Below, piece after piece: positions 1 to 5,196 of a stretch of 6,894 bases of DNA. Position 1 is the first letter of the stretch; the number at the start of each line of letters is the position of its first letter. The notes under the pieces were generated by a model, which saw nothing but the letters and a program-made list of their open reading frames with translations, was not told the origin of the DNA and made no database searches. The translations under genes and the position numbers were made by a program. This DNA is from an uncultured Alphaproteobacteria bacterium (GTDB lineage: Bacteria; Pseudomonadota; Alphaproteobacteria; CAAHEQ01; UBA3637), in NCBI GenBank assembly GCA_944391545.1, contig CALXTZ010000067.1, forward strand, positions 1 through 6,894, in the 5' to 3' direction.

Positions 1-127
1 GGGTTCGGACGGCAGCCGCCGGCAGACGACAGGATGCCGAAAACAGCGGCAACGTAACGTCCGCAGGACGACCCCGACACAAAGAGTGGATGTTTGTATT
101 CACATTAGCACCTTTTCGGGCTTTCTT
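1..127. other. GC-rich edge segment without a recognisable gene
   Basis: The first ~85 bases are clearly richer in G and C than the genes that follow, and hold short dyads such as GTCC-GCA-GGAC near 59-69. Several frames stay open across the edge, but none gives a recognisable protein and I see no ribosome binding site. It may be the end of a gene lying outside the window or an intergenic repeat. No convincing intrinsic terminator for the neighbouring minus-strand gene is visible here. Confidence 0.3.
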
Positions 128-772
128 TTAAAAATCATTTTTGTTTTTAAGCGAATCATATCGTTTATGGATACATTCAATCGCCGTTTTATGAACACCT
201 TTTGTGATTTCATAAATTTGAAACCGACCGGCGCGATGACATGTCACAAACCCGTCGTCTCGCAATCGTTTCAAGTTTTGCGATACCTTTAAAGGAACAC
301 TGTCAATTCCTTTCACCAAATCGCTGACCGAACACGGGCCGTTTAACGTCAAATATTCCAAAATCCGCATTTTTTCAAAATTCGCAAACAGCTTGATTTG
401 GTTCGCAACCATTTTCGTGTAGTCCGCCGGCAAAATGGCTTTGTATCCGTCCTGCAAAAAATAAAAACTGTCGGTCATATAACCGTAGAGCTTTCGAATA
501 CACACAAAAATACTGGCCGGATATTCTTCTTGCAAATCATAGTAAATAAAAATACCCCGCCGCTGCGTTTTTACTAAATTAGCGTCTCGTAATTTACGCA
601 AGCTTTGAGAAACAATCACCTGCTCTTCCCGAACGGCTTTCGTGATGGCTGAAACCGACGAAGGGCCGTTCACATCCACATATTCCAAAATCCGCAATCG
701 CAACGGATGTGCGATGGAAGTAATGCCTTTAACGGCTTTTTTCATAATGGGAACGGGCAGCTGTTGTGTCAT
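128..772 (-). CDS. tandem ArsR-like winged-helix transcriptional regulator
   Basis: Predicted cytoplasmic DNA-binding regulator of 214 residues made of two consecutive ArsR-type winged helix domains, at roughly residues 14-80 and 123-190. Both repeats share the pattern RILEY..NGP.SVS, then V.VSQ.L..LRD (recognition helix), then R.G.F.IY (wing). ArsR family members normally have one such domain and bind as dimers, so this chain could act as a built-in pseudo-dimer (inference). No classical ELCVCDL metal site is visible, so the signal sensed is unknown. The start at 772 is preferred over the in-frame ATG at 823. It has AGAAGGA about 6 bases upstream, and the longer version would run through a promoter and end inside a terminator. 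The gene follows the lipoprotein gene in the same direction but is separated from it by a terminator and has its own promoter, so it is probably expressed independently. The target genes are not evident. Confidence 0.85.
   Translation of the reverse strand: MTQQLPVPIMKKAVKGITSIAHPLRLRILEYVDVNGPSSVSAITKAVREEQVIVSQSLRKLRDANLVKTQRRGIFIYYDLQEEYPASIFVCIRKLYGYMTDSFYFLQDGYKAILPADYTKMVANQIKLFANFEKMRILEYLTLNGPCSVSDLVKGIDSVPLKVSQNLKRLRDDGFVTCHRAGRFQIYEITKGVHKTAIECIHKRYDSLKNKNDF
353..696 (-). repeat. internal duplication inside the tandem HTH gene
   Basis: An exact 17-base repeat (ATATTCCAAAATCCGCA on the plus strand) occurs at 353-369 and 680-696. The octamer GGGCCGTT recurs at 336-343 and 663-670. 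Both are offset by 327 bases, that is 109 codons, and both encode the matching helix (RILEY and NGP) of the two winged-helix domains. This points to an in-frame duplication within the gene, with some DNA-level identity conserved. Confidence 0.8.
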
Positions 773-790
773 TTTTTTCCTTCTGCATTT

Positions 791-819
791 ACTATAAACA
801 AACTGCCCGGTTCTTTCAA
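791..819 (-). promoter_or_regulatory. sigma70-type promoter of the tandem HTH gene
   Basis: On the minus strand TTGAAA (819-814) is followed after exactly 17 bases by TATAGT (796-791), each 5 of 6 to consensus. Transcription would start about 10-12 bases upstream of the ATG at 772, leaving a very short leader that carries the AGAAGGA ribosome binding site. The promoter begins directly after the terminator of the upstream operon. Confidence 0.65.
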
Positions 820-821
820 AC

Positions 822-846
822 AAAAAATGCCCCGCCGAAGCGAGGC
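822..846 (-). terminator. intrinsic terminator with UUCG tetraloop
   Basis: Read on the minus strand, a 7-bp stem GCCTCGC/GCGGGGC (one T-G pair) closes a TTCG tetraloop and is followed by ATTTTTTG. It begins 11 bases after the lipoprotein stop codon and ends the two-gene operon 1788-858. Confidence 0.85.
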
Positions 847-857
847 TGATTTGATTC

Positions 858-1217
858 CTAGTTTAAAAACGGCTCAATGTAAGAATCAAATCGTTGTTCA
901 TAAGCCGGAACCCATCCCATCAAATAATGATCGCCCAAACAAAACAGAGGCGTTCCGATCATGCGTCCCAGCTGAAATTTATCAGCACACTTTAAAAACA
1001 AATTCCGCCCCTCGGGAGTTGCAACATCTAACCGCACCAGTTCCAAGTCCGGATAGTTTTGCCGGATATAAGCATCCGCCTCATGACAATGCGGACAGGT
1101 CTGCGCATAAAAGAAATAGGCTTTATTTGAAGCCAAATCGCGCGCCGAATCAGCAGCCTCATCACAGCCCGTTAAACTCAATAAAACCGCTAAACAAATC
1201 AAAGCTGTTTTTTTCAT
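858..1217 (-). CDS. thioredoxin-fold lipoprotein with CPHC active site
   Basis: A 119-residue secreted thiol-disulfide protein. Residues 1-18 form a lipoprotein signal peptide (KK, hydrophobic stretch, lipobox L15-T16-G17-C18). Asp19 follows the lipidated Cys, the +2 signal that in enterobacteria keeps a lipoprotein in the inner membrane, so it probably faces the periplasm. The mature domain starts with a beta strand (YFFYA), the redox motif C41-P-H-C44, and the cis-proline loop G88-T89-P90. Two more cysteines (C77, C93) are present. CPHC is the active-site sequence of E. coli DsbA, but this protein is far shorter and lacks the DsbA helical insertion, so it is closer to a minimal thioredoxin or glutaredoxin-like domain. 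Whether it oxidises, reduces or isomerises cannot be told. AGGTGA precedes the ATG. It is the second gene of an operon, 7 bases after the stop of the unknown 187-residue gene. Confidence 0.82.
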   Translation of the reverse strand: MKKTALICLAVLLSLTGCDEAADSARDLASNKAYFFYAQTCPHCHEADAYIRQNYPDLELVRLDVATPEGRNLFLKCADKFQLGRMIGTPLFCLGDHYLMGWVPAYEQRFDSYIEPFLN

Positions 1218-1224
1218 GTGTCAC

Positions 1225-1788
1225 CTATTCAATACAACAATTAACCGATTGACGAACGAATGCTTTCATACGGCCGAAAAATCCTGTTTTCGTTTCCGTT
1301 TCAGGCGCTTTTTCCGGCGCCGGCGGCGGCAAAACCGCTTCATTTTTGACGTCAGCTTCAATCCGCTTGACGTCTGCCGTATTCAACATGTTTAAATTCA
1401 ATCCCCAGAACAAACAATATAAATCATACGCTTGATTAAACAATTGGTAAGCTTCTTGCGTATTACCCAAACTTTGCTGTTTCGTCCCGACTTCCATCAA
1501 TCGCATCGATGACGCCAACAAATGTTTGGAAATGCACCACACTTCCCCTTCGTACGCCGGAATCACTTTTTGCAACAAGTTCTTGCGCAATTCCCGAATG
1601 TCTTGAACCATGTCATAAAAAGACGTCTTGCCCGTTTTCGCACCCGAAAAAACCAAATGCTCTTCAATCGATATCAAATTCATAATCGCTATCGTTAAAT
1701 CCTGGTCCGATGACAAGTCTTTCGGATTCACCTTTTTGGCCGAATCAATTTTTTCAACAAATTCTTTAACGTTTTCTATTTTCTTCAT
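1225..1788 (-). CDS. hypothetical helical protein, first gene of lipoprotein operon
   Basis: I do not recognise this 187-residue protein. It has no signal peptide or membrane segment and looks mostly alpha-helical. Residues ~105-130 (SLGNTQEAYQLFNQAYDLY) resemble a single TPR-like helical hairpin, but no repeat array is visible. From about residue 150 comes a proline/glutamate-rich linker (LPPPAPEKAPETETK), then a short basic amphipathic tail (FFGRMKAFVRQ) ending in CCIE, which could be a peripheral membrane or partner contact (inference). The ATG has a strong GGAGG five bases upstream. It is transcribed from a consensus promoter and is followed after 7 bases by the thioredoxin-like lipoprotein, so the two products may work together. 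Confidence 0.8.
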   Translation of the reverse strand: MKKIENVKEFVEKIDSAKKVNPKDLSSDQDLTIAIMNLISIEEHLVFSGAKTGKTSFYDMVQDIRELRKNLLQKVIPAYEGEVWCISKHLLASSMRLMEVGTKQQSLGNTQEAYQLFNQAYDLYCLFWGLNLNMLNTADVKRIEADVKNEAVLPPPAPEKAPETETKTGFFGRMKAFVRQSVNCCIE

Positions 1789-1821
1789 AGCTGCCTCCTA
1801 TATATTCAATCTATAATATAT

Positions 1822-1851
1822 ATTATAAATTCTATATATTGTTTTTGTCAA
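1822..1851 (-). promoter_or_regulatory. consensus promoter of the 1788-858 operon
   Basis: On the minus strand a perfect TTGACA (1851-1846) is separated by 18 bases from a perfect TATAAT (1827-1822), within a very AT-rich stretch. The predicted start near 1815 gives a leader of about 27 bases ending in GGAGG. This is one of the strongest-looking promoters in the window. Confidence 0.8.
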
Positions 1852-1879
1852 CAGTAAAAATAAAAATTTTTTCGGCATT

Positions 1880-1903
1880 AAAAAAACCCCTTTTGAAGAG
1901 GGG
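1880..1903 (-). terminator. intrinsic terminator of the SIMPL gene
   Basis: On the minus strand GGGG at 1903-1900 pairs with CCCC at 1890-1887. The stem extends inward by A/T and wobble pairs and is followed by seven T (1886-1880). It lies 12 bases after the stop codon at 1916. The plus-strand reading has only an interrupted T tract, so the minus orientation is favoured. Confidence 0.75.
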
Positions 1904-1915
1904 CTTTTCATCTTT

Positions 1916-2647
1916 TTATTCCAACCAATACGTTATGGTCGAAACCACTCTGACTTTTTTATTGATTTGAGCGCTTTCCATAGCACCCGGCGTCTGTTCG
2001 CGCGGCAGAATACTGAACACGCCTTGAGACGCTTGTTTGATTTTACCGACCCGGGAACCCGAGCTTTTGGCAAATTCGGCAGCAGCTTCTTTGGCATTTT
2101 TCGTTGCTTCTTCCAACATCTGCGGTTTAACGGCATTTAATCCCGTAAACAGGTAAGAAACCGGCGAGCCGTAGCTTTGGCTGTCAAAAATAACGCCTTT
2201 TTCAATCAATCCGCCGATGTTGCGCAAAGCTTCTTCAACTTGATCGACATGTGTGCTGTGAACCGTTACGACTTGGCTTAAAATATACCGCGACGATATG
2301 TTTTGATCCCGATACGGATTCGTCATCAAATCGTTTGTTTCAACGCGTCCGACCGTAATTTCATCCGCCGTAAAACCGCGTTCTTTCAAATAAGCCTGAA
2401 TAACCGTCAACTGGTGCGCCATCTGCTGACCGGCCGTTGCCAAACTGTTGTTGGTGGTGTTAAACTTAATATCCCAAATGGCCAAGTCCGCTTTAACGTC
2501 CAGTTCGGCCAGCCCTTTGACTGACACCGTGTTGGCATTCATCCGCGCCTGATAATAAAAATATCCCGGGAAAAAGCCGCCGAGCGTAATGCCGACCGCT
2601 AAAATAACACGTCCCCAAAAAGAACCGCATTGCCTTTTTTCAACCAT
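1916..2647 (-). CDS. SIMPL domain-containing membrane-anchored protein
   Basis: A 243-residue protein of the SIMPL (DUF541) family, whose members are mostly periplasmic or secreted and whose biochemical role is poorly defined. An uncleaved N-terminal anchor is likely: residues ~14-32 are hydrophobic after basic residues, so the rest should face the periplasm. The SIMPL domain follows, with VSVKGLAELDVKADLAIWDI near residues 41-60, a GF.ADEI segment, YLFTGLNAVKP, an Ala/Lys-rich helix (EEATKNAKEAAAEFA), GKIKQASQGVFSI and a terminal VRVVSTITYWLE strand. Length and order fit the proteobacterial single-domain type. I chose ATG 2647 because AAAGGAG lies 6-7 bases upstream. The in-frame ATG at 2734 would add an unlikely 29-residue leader running across the divergent control region. 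It diverges from the peroxide-response operon, so a functional link is possible but unproven. Confidence 0.9.
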   Translation of the reverse strand: MVEKRQCGSFWGRVILAVGITLGGFFPGYFYYQARMNANTVSVKGLAELDVKADLAIWDIKFNTTNNSLATAGQQMAHQLTVIQAYLKERGFTADEITVGRVETNDLMTNPYRDQNISSRYILSQVVTVHSTHVDQVEEALRNIGGLIEKGVIFDSQSYGSPVSYLFTGLNAVKPQMLEEATKNAKEAAAEFAKSSGSRVGKIKQASQGVFSILPREQTPGAMESAQINKKVRVVSTITYWLE

Positions 2648-2727
2648 GATTATCTCCTTTCTGATAAAAGGATAAGCGCACAAAATATCAAATGCAACAT
2701 TATTTTTAAAAAGATTGAAAAAAAGAA

Positions 2728-2756
2728 TTGACATTTCATACGAATCGATGTAAAAA
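2728..2756 (+). promoter_or_regulatory. promoter of the perR-rbr operon
   Basis: A perfect TTGACA at 2728-2733 is followed after 17 bases by TAAAAA at 2751-2756, a weak -10 (4 of 6). Transcription would start near 2763, exactly where the Fur/PerR-like dyad begins. The same TTGACA-17-TAAAA pattern is seen at the tRNA promoter. Confidence 0.55.
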
Positions 2757-2762
2757 CAAAAA

Positions 2763-2777
2763 CGATAAGCATTATCA
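2763..2777 (+). promoter_or_regulatory. Fur/PerR-type operator
   Basis: CGATAAGCATTATCA matches the classical 7-1-7 Fur-family inverted repeat TGATAATNATTATCA at 12 of 14 informative positions. It lies 15 bases before the perR start codon, over the predicted transcription start, where a bound repressor would block initiation. This predicts negative autoregulation with co-regulation of rubrerythrin, as known for PerR systems. Which Fur-family protein binds cannot be told from the box alone. Confidence 0.7.
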
Positions 2778-2791
2778 ATTTTGAGGAAAAG

Positions 2792-3178
2792 ATGAACTAT
2801 TCAAAACAGCGTGATTTTATTTTGAATGCTTTGCGGATGAATCCGATTCATCCGACGGCAGAAGAAATTTACACGCTTTTGAAAAAAGACCATCCGAAAT
2901 TAAGTTTGGCAACCGTCTATCGGAATTTAAACCAACTGGTTCAGACGGGTCTTGTTCGGAAAATCACGGGATTGGAAAGTTCGGATCATTTTGATCATCA
3001 ACTACATCCGCATTATCACTTTTTGTGTCAATCCTGTGGAAAAATTTATGATGTGCCTGAAACGGTTGCGCCTGATGTGGACAGGCTTGTGGCAAAATCC
3101 CTGGGTGCCACCGTTACTCGTCACGACATGAGCTTCAGCGGCGTTTGCTCTGTCTGTCAAAAACGCCCCCATGTATAA
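2792..3178 (+). CDS. perR: Fur-family peroxide-responsive repressor, PerR-like
   Basis: A 128-residue Fur-family repressor. The N-terminal winged helix contains HPTAEEIY and the recognition helix SLATVYRNL (residues 38-46), followed by the dimerisation domain. Compared from memory with Bacillus subtilis PerR, it aligns without gaps at an offset of 17. The regulatory metal ligands H37, D85, H91, H93, D104 fall on H20, D68, H74, H76 and D87. The four structural zinc cysteines fall on C79, C82, C119 and C122. An aspartate at the D104 position, where Fur has glutamate, is the feature linked to metal-catalysed histidine oxidation and peroxide sensing, hence PerR rather than Fur. The N-terminus is about 17 residues shorter than in Bacillus. 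GAGGA precedes the ATG. It is co-transcribed with rubrerythrin, a common PerR target, and a Fur-type box lies at its own promoter. The sensing role is inferred. Confidence 0.88.
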   Translation: MNYSKQRDFILNALRMNPIHPTAEEIYTLLKKDHPKLSLATVYRNLNQLVQTGLVRKITGLESSDHFDHQLHPHYHFLCQSCGKIYDVPETVAPDVDRLVAKSLGATVTRHDMSFSGVCSVCQKRPHV

Positions 3179-3190
3179 AAGGAGAATAAA

Positions 3191-3730
3191 ATGGAATTAA
3201 AAGGTAGCAAAACAGAACAAAATTTGATGACGGCTTTTGCCGGGGAATCTCAAGCGCGTAACAAATACACCTATTACGCCAGCAAAGCCCGTAAAGAAGG
3301 CTACAATCAAATTGCCGATTTGTTTGAAGTCACGGCAAACAACGAAAAAGAACACGCAAAATTGTGGTTTAAAGCTTTACACGGCGGAGATCTGCCTGAT
3401 ACGGCAACGAATTTGGAGGATGCTGCCAACGGTGAAAACTATGAATGGACCGACATGTATGCCACTTTTGCCAAAGTCGCCGAAGAAGAAGGCTTCAAAG
3501 AAATCGCCGCTCAATTCAAAATGGTCGGTGAAATTGAAAAACGCCATGAAGAAAGATATCGCAAATTGCTGTCCAACGTTAAAACCGGTGAAGTTTTCCA
3601 AAAAGGAAGCATCGTAATTTGGGAATGCGGTAACTGCGGTCACATTCACGTCGGTGAAAAAGCGCCGGAAGTCTGCCCGGTTTGCAAACACCCAAAAGCA
3701 TACTTCTTTTTGCACACGGATAATTTTTAA
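3191..3730 (+). CDS. rbr: rubrerythrin
   Basis: Cytoplasmic non-haem iron peroxidase that reduces hydrogen peroxide to water using electrons passed through its rubredoxin domain. At 179 residues it is slightly shorter than Desulfovibrio vulgaris rubrerythrin. The four-helix di-iron domain (residues ~1-130) has all expected ligands: E19 (GESQARNKY), E52 and H55 (NNEKEHAK), E82 and E85 (GENYEW), and E116 and H119 ([10 protein letters not shown]). The C-terminal rubredoxin-like domain has the iron-binding cysteines C146, C149, C162 and C165 in WECGNCG and [11 protein letters not shown]. The gene starts 12 bases after perR with AAAGGAG upstream, so it is the second gene of a peroxide-induced operon, and a terminator follows. 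Rubrerythrin is typical of anaerobes and microaerophiles, which hints at a low-oxygen lifestyle. Confidence 0.97.
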   Translation: MELKGSKTEQNLMTAFAGESQARNKYTYYASKARKEGYNQIADLFEVTANNEKEHAKLWFKALHGGDLPDTATNLEDAANGENYEWTDMYATFAKVAEEEGFKEIAAQFKMVGEIEKRHEERYRKLLSNVKTGEVFQKGSIVIWECGNCGHIHVGEKAPEVCPVCKHPKAYFFLHTDNF

Positions 3731-3750
3731 TCCGATGTGTTGAAACGGAA

Positions 3751-3777
3751 AAGGCCCCGAATGCGGGCCTTTTTTTT
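3751..3777 (+). terminator. terminator between convergent rbr and the unknown 160-aa gene
   Basis: GGCCC (3753-3757) pairs with GGGCC (3765-3769), flanked by A and T runs that lengthen the stem, and eight T follow on the plus strand. It sits about 20 bases after the rubrerythrin stop. The minus-strand reading also has a short T run, and the stop codon of the convergent gene (3776-3778) overlaps the tract, so it may serve both directions. Confidence 0.85.
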
Positions 3778-4258
3778 AATCTCTTTGTAAAATCGTAAAA
3801 GAACGTTGCGGTTTAACGCCCGGCGGATCAATAAGCGCCACGCGAACGACAACCGGCGGCAATATATCCGCTCCGTTTTCAACCAAAGACAAACGAACCA
3901 ACTGACGTGCAATTTTGTGATTTAAAACCGTTTTAAAGTAGGTGCGCCAACCGGACGTAATCGGCATACATCCTTGTTCAAATGCGGCGGCCATATACGG
4001 CGGGAATTGCGGATTGGACAATGTACAGCGTATCATGCTGGAAACCGACGGAAAAAAGTCTTTCGGCGGATCCGGCGGCAACGGCAAATCTTCCACGACA
4101 AGTTTCGCCAAAGGCGTATCAAAATTAATCAAGAAAAAAGCCTTTGCAAGAATCGGTAAAACCGAATCCGACAACAACCAATGATGATCGCCGATCGTGC
4201 CTTTCATTAACGATCGGATGATGGACGCTCGCAATCGATCTTGATAAAAATCACGCAT
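3776..4258 (-). CDS. hypothetical protein, 160 aa
   Basis: Unrecognised cytoplasmic protein: no signal peptide, membrane span or catalytic motif stands out. The sequence mixes helical N-terminal parts (FYQDRLRASIIRSLMKG, HHWLLSDSVLPILAKAFFLI) with proline-rich stretches (LPLPPDPPKDFF, PPVVVRVALIDPPGVKP), so a small mixed alpha/beta fold is likely. A bare function cannot be given. The ATG at 4258 is preceded by AAGGAAGG at a slightly long spacing. The next internal Met (residue 18) would lose the first helix. A strong promoter begins within the end of the preceding Nudix gene, 49 bases separate the two genes, and no terminator lies between them, so read-through from the Nudix gene is also possible. 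Confidence 0.75.
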   Translation of the reverse strand: MRDFYQDRLRASIIRSLMKGTIGDHHWLLSDSVLPILAKAFFLINFDTPLAKLVVEDLPLPPDPPKDFFPSVSSMIRCTLSNPQFPPYMAAAFEQGCMPITSGWRTYFKTVLNHKIARQLVRLSLVENGADILPPVVVRVALIDPPGVKPQRSFTILQRD

Positions 4259-4290
4259 GAATGACCTTCCTTTTTAAATGGGATAAAAGA

Positions 4291-4319
4291 AGTTTAGCGC
4301 GCTTTTGTTATTTTGTCAA
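4291..4319 (-). promoter_or_regulatory. promoter of the 160-aa gene, inside the Nudix gene end
   Basis: On the minus strand a perfect TTGACA (4319-4314) is followed after 17 bases by TAAACT (4296-4291, 4 of 6). The -35 box is formed by the Leu-Thr codons (TTG ACA) just before the final Lys and stop codon of the Nudix hydrolase, and the -10 lies just beyond the stop. Confidence 0.65.
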
Positions 4320-4706
4320 GTTTTTAGTTAACATTTCAACAAAAGGAATATCCGCGCCGGCCCAATCATATTGGCTCATTTCTTGTAAAGTCACCCAAGC
4401 ATATTGTTCATGGTCGCAAATGCGGATGGTTCCCTGTCCGTTCCACGAAGCATTATACAAGGACATATGCAATTGAAACGTATCATAATCATGGGTCAAC
4501 TCGCCAATAAAGTCTTGAACATCGATTGAGATATCAAATTCTTCTTTAATTTCGCGTTTCAAACATTGCTCGCAGGTTTCTCCGGGTTCGATTTTACCGC
4601 CCGGGAATTCCCAAAATCCACCCAAGCTTTTGTCTTTACGACGCTGCGCGATTAAAAATCGACCGTTATGCGCAATTAAACCGGCCGTTACGGTAACTGT
4701 TTTCAT
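4308..4706 (-). CDS. MutT/NudG-like Nudix hydrolase
   Basis: A 132-residue nucleotide pyrophosphohydrolase that should cleave (d)NTPs to NMP and pyrophosphate with Mg2+. The Nudix box G37-x5-E43-x7-R51-E52-I53-x-E55-E56-x-D58-I59 is complete except that the conserved Gly of the last part is Asp58. The preceding GGFWEFPGGKIEPGE and the C-terminal HEQYAWVTLQEM...ADIPFVEML resemble both E. coli MutT (8-oxo-dGTP) and NudG (oxidised pyrimidines, CTP); the HE..AW and ADIP parts look nearer NudG, so I give no symbol. Removing oxidised nucleotides would suit the nearby peroxide operon (inference). Of two adjacent ATGs, 4706 has GGAG six bases upstream, whereas 4709 would leave only three. The long upstream extension in this frame is just the complement of the tRNA gene. 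No clear promoter was found; TTTACT-17-CATACT upstream is only a weak candidate. Confidence 0.93.
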   Translation of the reverse strand: MKTVTVTAGLIAHNGRFLIAQRRKDKSLGGFWEFPGGKIEPGETCEQCLKREIKEEFDISIDVQDFIGELTHDYDTFQLHMSLYNASWNGQGTIRICDHEQYAWVTLQEMSQYDWAGADIPFVEMLTKNLTK

Positions 4707-4773
4707 CATGCACTCCTTTAATATAAAAAAGTATGGCGTGTTTAAGGAGAAAAGTAAAGCAGAAATAAATTTT

Positions 4774-4802
4774 TTGACAAAGGCGGCGTTTTGGTGTAAA
4801 AG
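4774..4802 (+). promoter_or_regulatory. promoter of tRNA-Arg
   Basis: A perfect TTGACA (4774-4779) stands 17 bases before TAAAAG (4797-4802, 4 of 6; preceded by TG, shifted from the ideal extended -10 position). The predicted start at about 4809 is some 9 bases ahead of the mature tRNA 5' end. The GC-rich spacer (GGCGGCG) is unusual. Confidence 0.6.
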
Positions 4803-4817
4803 AAAAGGCTGACGGCA

Positions 4818-4894
4818 GGTCCCGTAGCTCAGCTGGATAGAGCAACAGCCTTCTAAGCTGTGGGTCGCACGTTCGAATCGTGCCGGGATCGCCA
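4818..4894 (+). tRNA. tRNA-Arg (anticodon UCU)
   Basis: A 77-base cloverleaf. The acceptor stem is GGTCCCG (4818-4824) with CGGGATC (4884-4890), including one G-U pair. The D-arm contains AGCTGGATAGAGC. The anticodon stem ACAGC/GCTGT closes the loop CTTCTAA with anticodon TCT at 4852-4854, which reads AGA. The T-arm is GCACG-TTCGAAT-CGTGC (4867-4883). Discriminator G4891 is followed by encoded CCA (4892-4894). It has its own promoter and a terminator hairpin that starts immediately after the CCA. The opposite strand gives the familiar false-protein pattern often mis-annotated over tRNA genes. Confidence 0.97.
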
Positions 4895-4934
4895 TTTATA
4901 TCAAAAGGCCGGTTCATCGGCCTTTTGGTATAAA
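4895..4934 (+). terminator. long hairpin terminator directly after tRNA-Arg
   Basis: Seventeen consecutive base pairs (4895-4911 with 4918-4934, one G-U) close a six-base loop GTTCAT. The core is AAAAGGCCG/CGGCCTTTT, so T runs exist for both strands. The stem starts at the first base after the tRNA CCA, so it probably both ends transcription and marks the 3' side for tRNA maturation. The symmetrical A/T flanks could also stop minus-strand transcription. Confidence 0.85.
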
Positions 4935-4970
4935 TGACAGATTGCCGGCGTGGTTCGAACGGGCGAGGAA

Positions 4971-5067
4971 GCACGTTCGGTCGCGAGCTGTGCGAGCGGA
5001 CGTCTAAAAGACGGTCCGAACAACGTGAGGATGAATGCGGTAGCATTCACAATCGTGCCGGGATCGC
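4971..5067 (+). repeat. tRNA T-arm copy split by a 71-base structured insert
   Basis: The left edge GCACGTTCG (4971-4979) equals the 5' half of the tRNA-Arg T-arm (4867-4875). The right edge AATCGTGCCGGGATCGC (5051-5067) is an exact 17-base copy of the rest of the T-arm, acceptor strand and discriminator region (4876-4892). In the tRNA these two pieces are contiguous; here 71 bases lie between them. The insert holds a 7-bp hairpin TGAATGC-GGTA-GCATTCA (5032-5049), a CGTCT-AAA-AGACG hairpin (5001-5013), and a longer pairing of GTTCGG (4975-4980) with CCGAAC (5016-5021). Confidence 0.75.
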
Positions 5068-5097
5068 ACCCCAAAAACAAACCTTTAGACAGAAAAA

Positions 5098-5196
5098 GCA
5101 CGTTCGTCAGGCGCAGCGCAGACAGGCGGAGCATATCGAACGAGCGTAAGCCGGAAAGGGACCCGGCGCCTGCGAGGGGAATTTCCAATCGTGCCG
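5098..5196 (+). repeat. second split T-arm copy with an 80-base insert
   Basis: GCACGTTCG recurs at 5098-5106 and AATCGTGCCG at 5187-5196, separated by 80 bases of different sequence. Similarity to the tRNA ends after CCG, so this copy is shorter on the right. The insert also folds: CGTTCG (5101-5106) can pair with CGAACG (5137-5142), and GGAAA (5153-5157) with TTTCC (5182-5186). The order of parts matches the first unit, including CGAAC followed by a CGT-AG segment, which suggests divergent copies of one element. Confidence 0.6.

Noticed and set aside
86..292. Plus-strand 68-residue frame
   Set aside because: It lies mostly antisense to the tandem HTH gene and has no ribosome binding site.
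128..823. Longer start for the tandem HTH gene
   Set aside because: The start at 823 lies within the upstream terminator's T tract and upstream of a good promoter, while 772 has a clear AGAAGGA.
707..1252. Plus-strand 181-residue frame
   Set aside because: It is antisense to the lipoprotein gene and to the terminator and promoter behind it, and shows no family features.
1916..2734. Longer start for the SIMPL protein
   Set aside because: The extra 29 residues would run across the divergent control region. ATG 2647 has AAAGGAG and starts a normal membrane anchor.
4308..4895. Extended Nudix protein of 195 residues
   Set aside because: The added N-terminus is the complement of the tRNA-Arg gene, a well-known false-protein pattern. 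The properly spaced ribosome binding site favours ATG 4706.
4666..5046. Minus-strand protein across the tRNA
   Set aside because: It reads antisense through the whole tRNA, its terminator hairpin and the repeat tract, and has no ribosome binding site.
4971..5196. CRISPR array or tandem tRNA genes
   Set aside because: Only two unequal units with different inserts are present, and neither has an acceptor or anticodon arm, so they are neither spacer-repeat units nor complete tRNAs.
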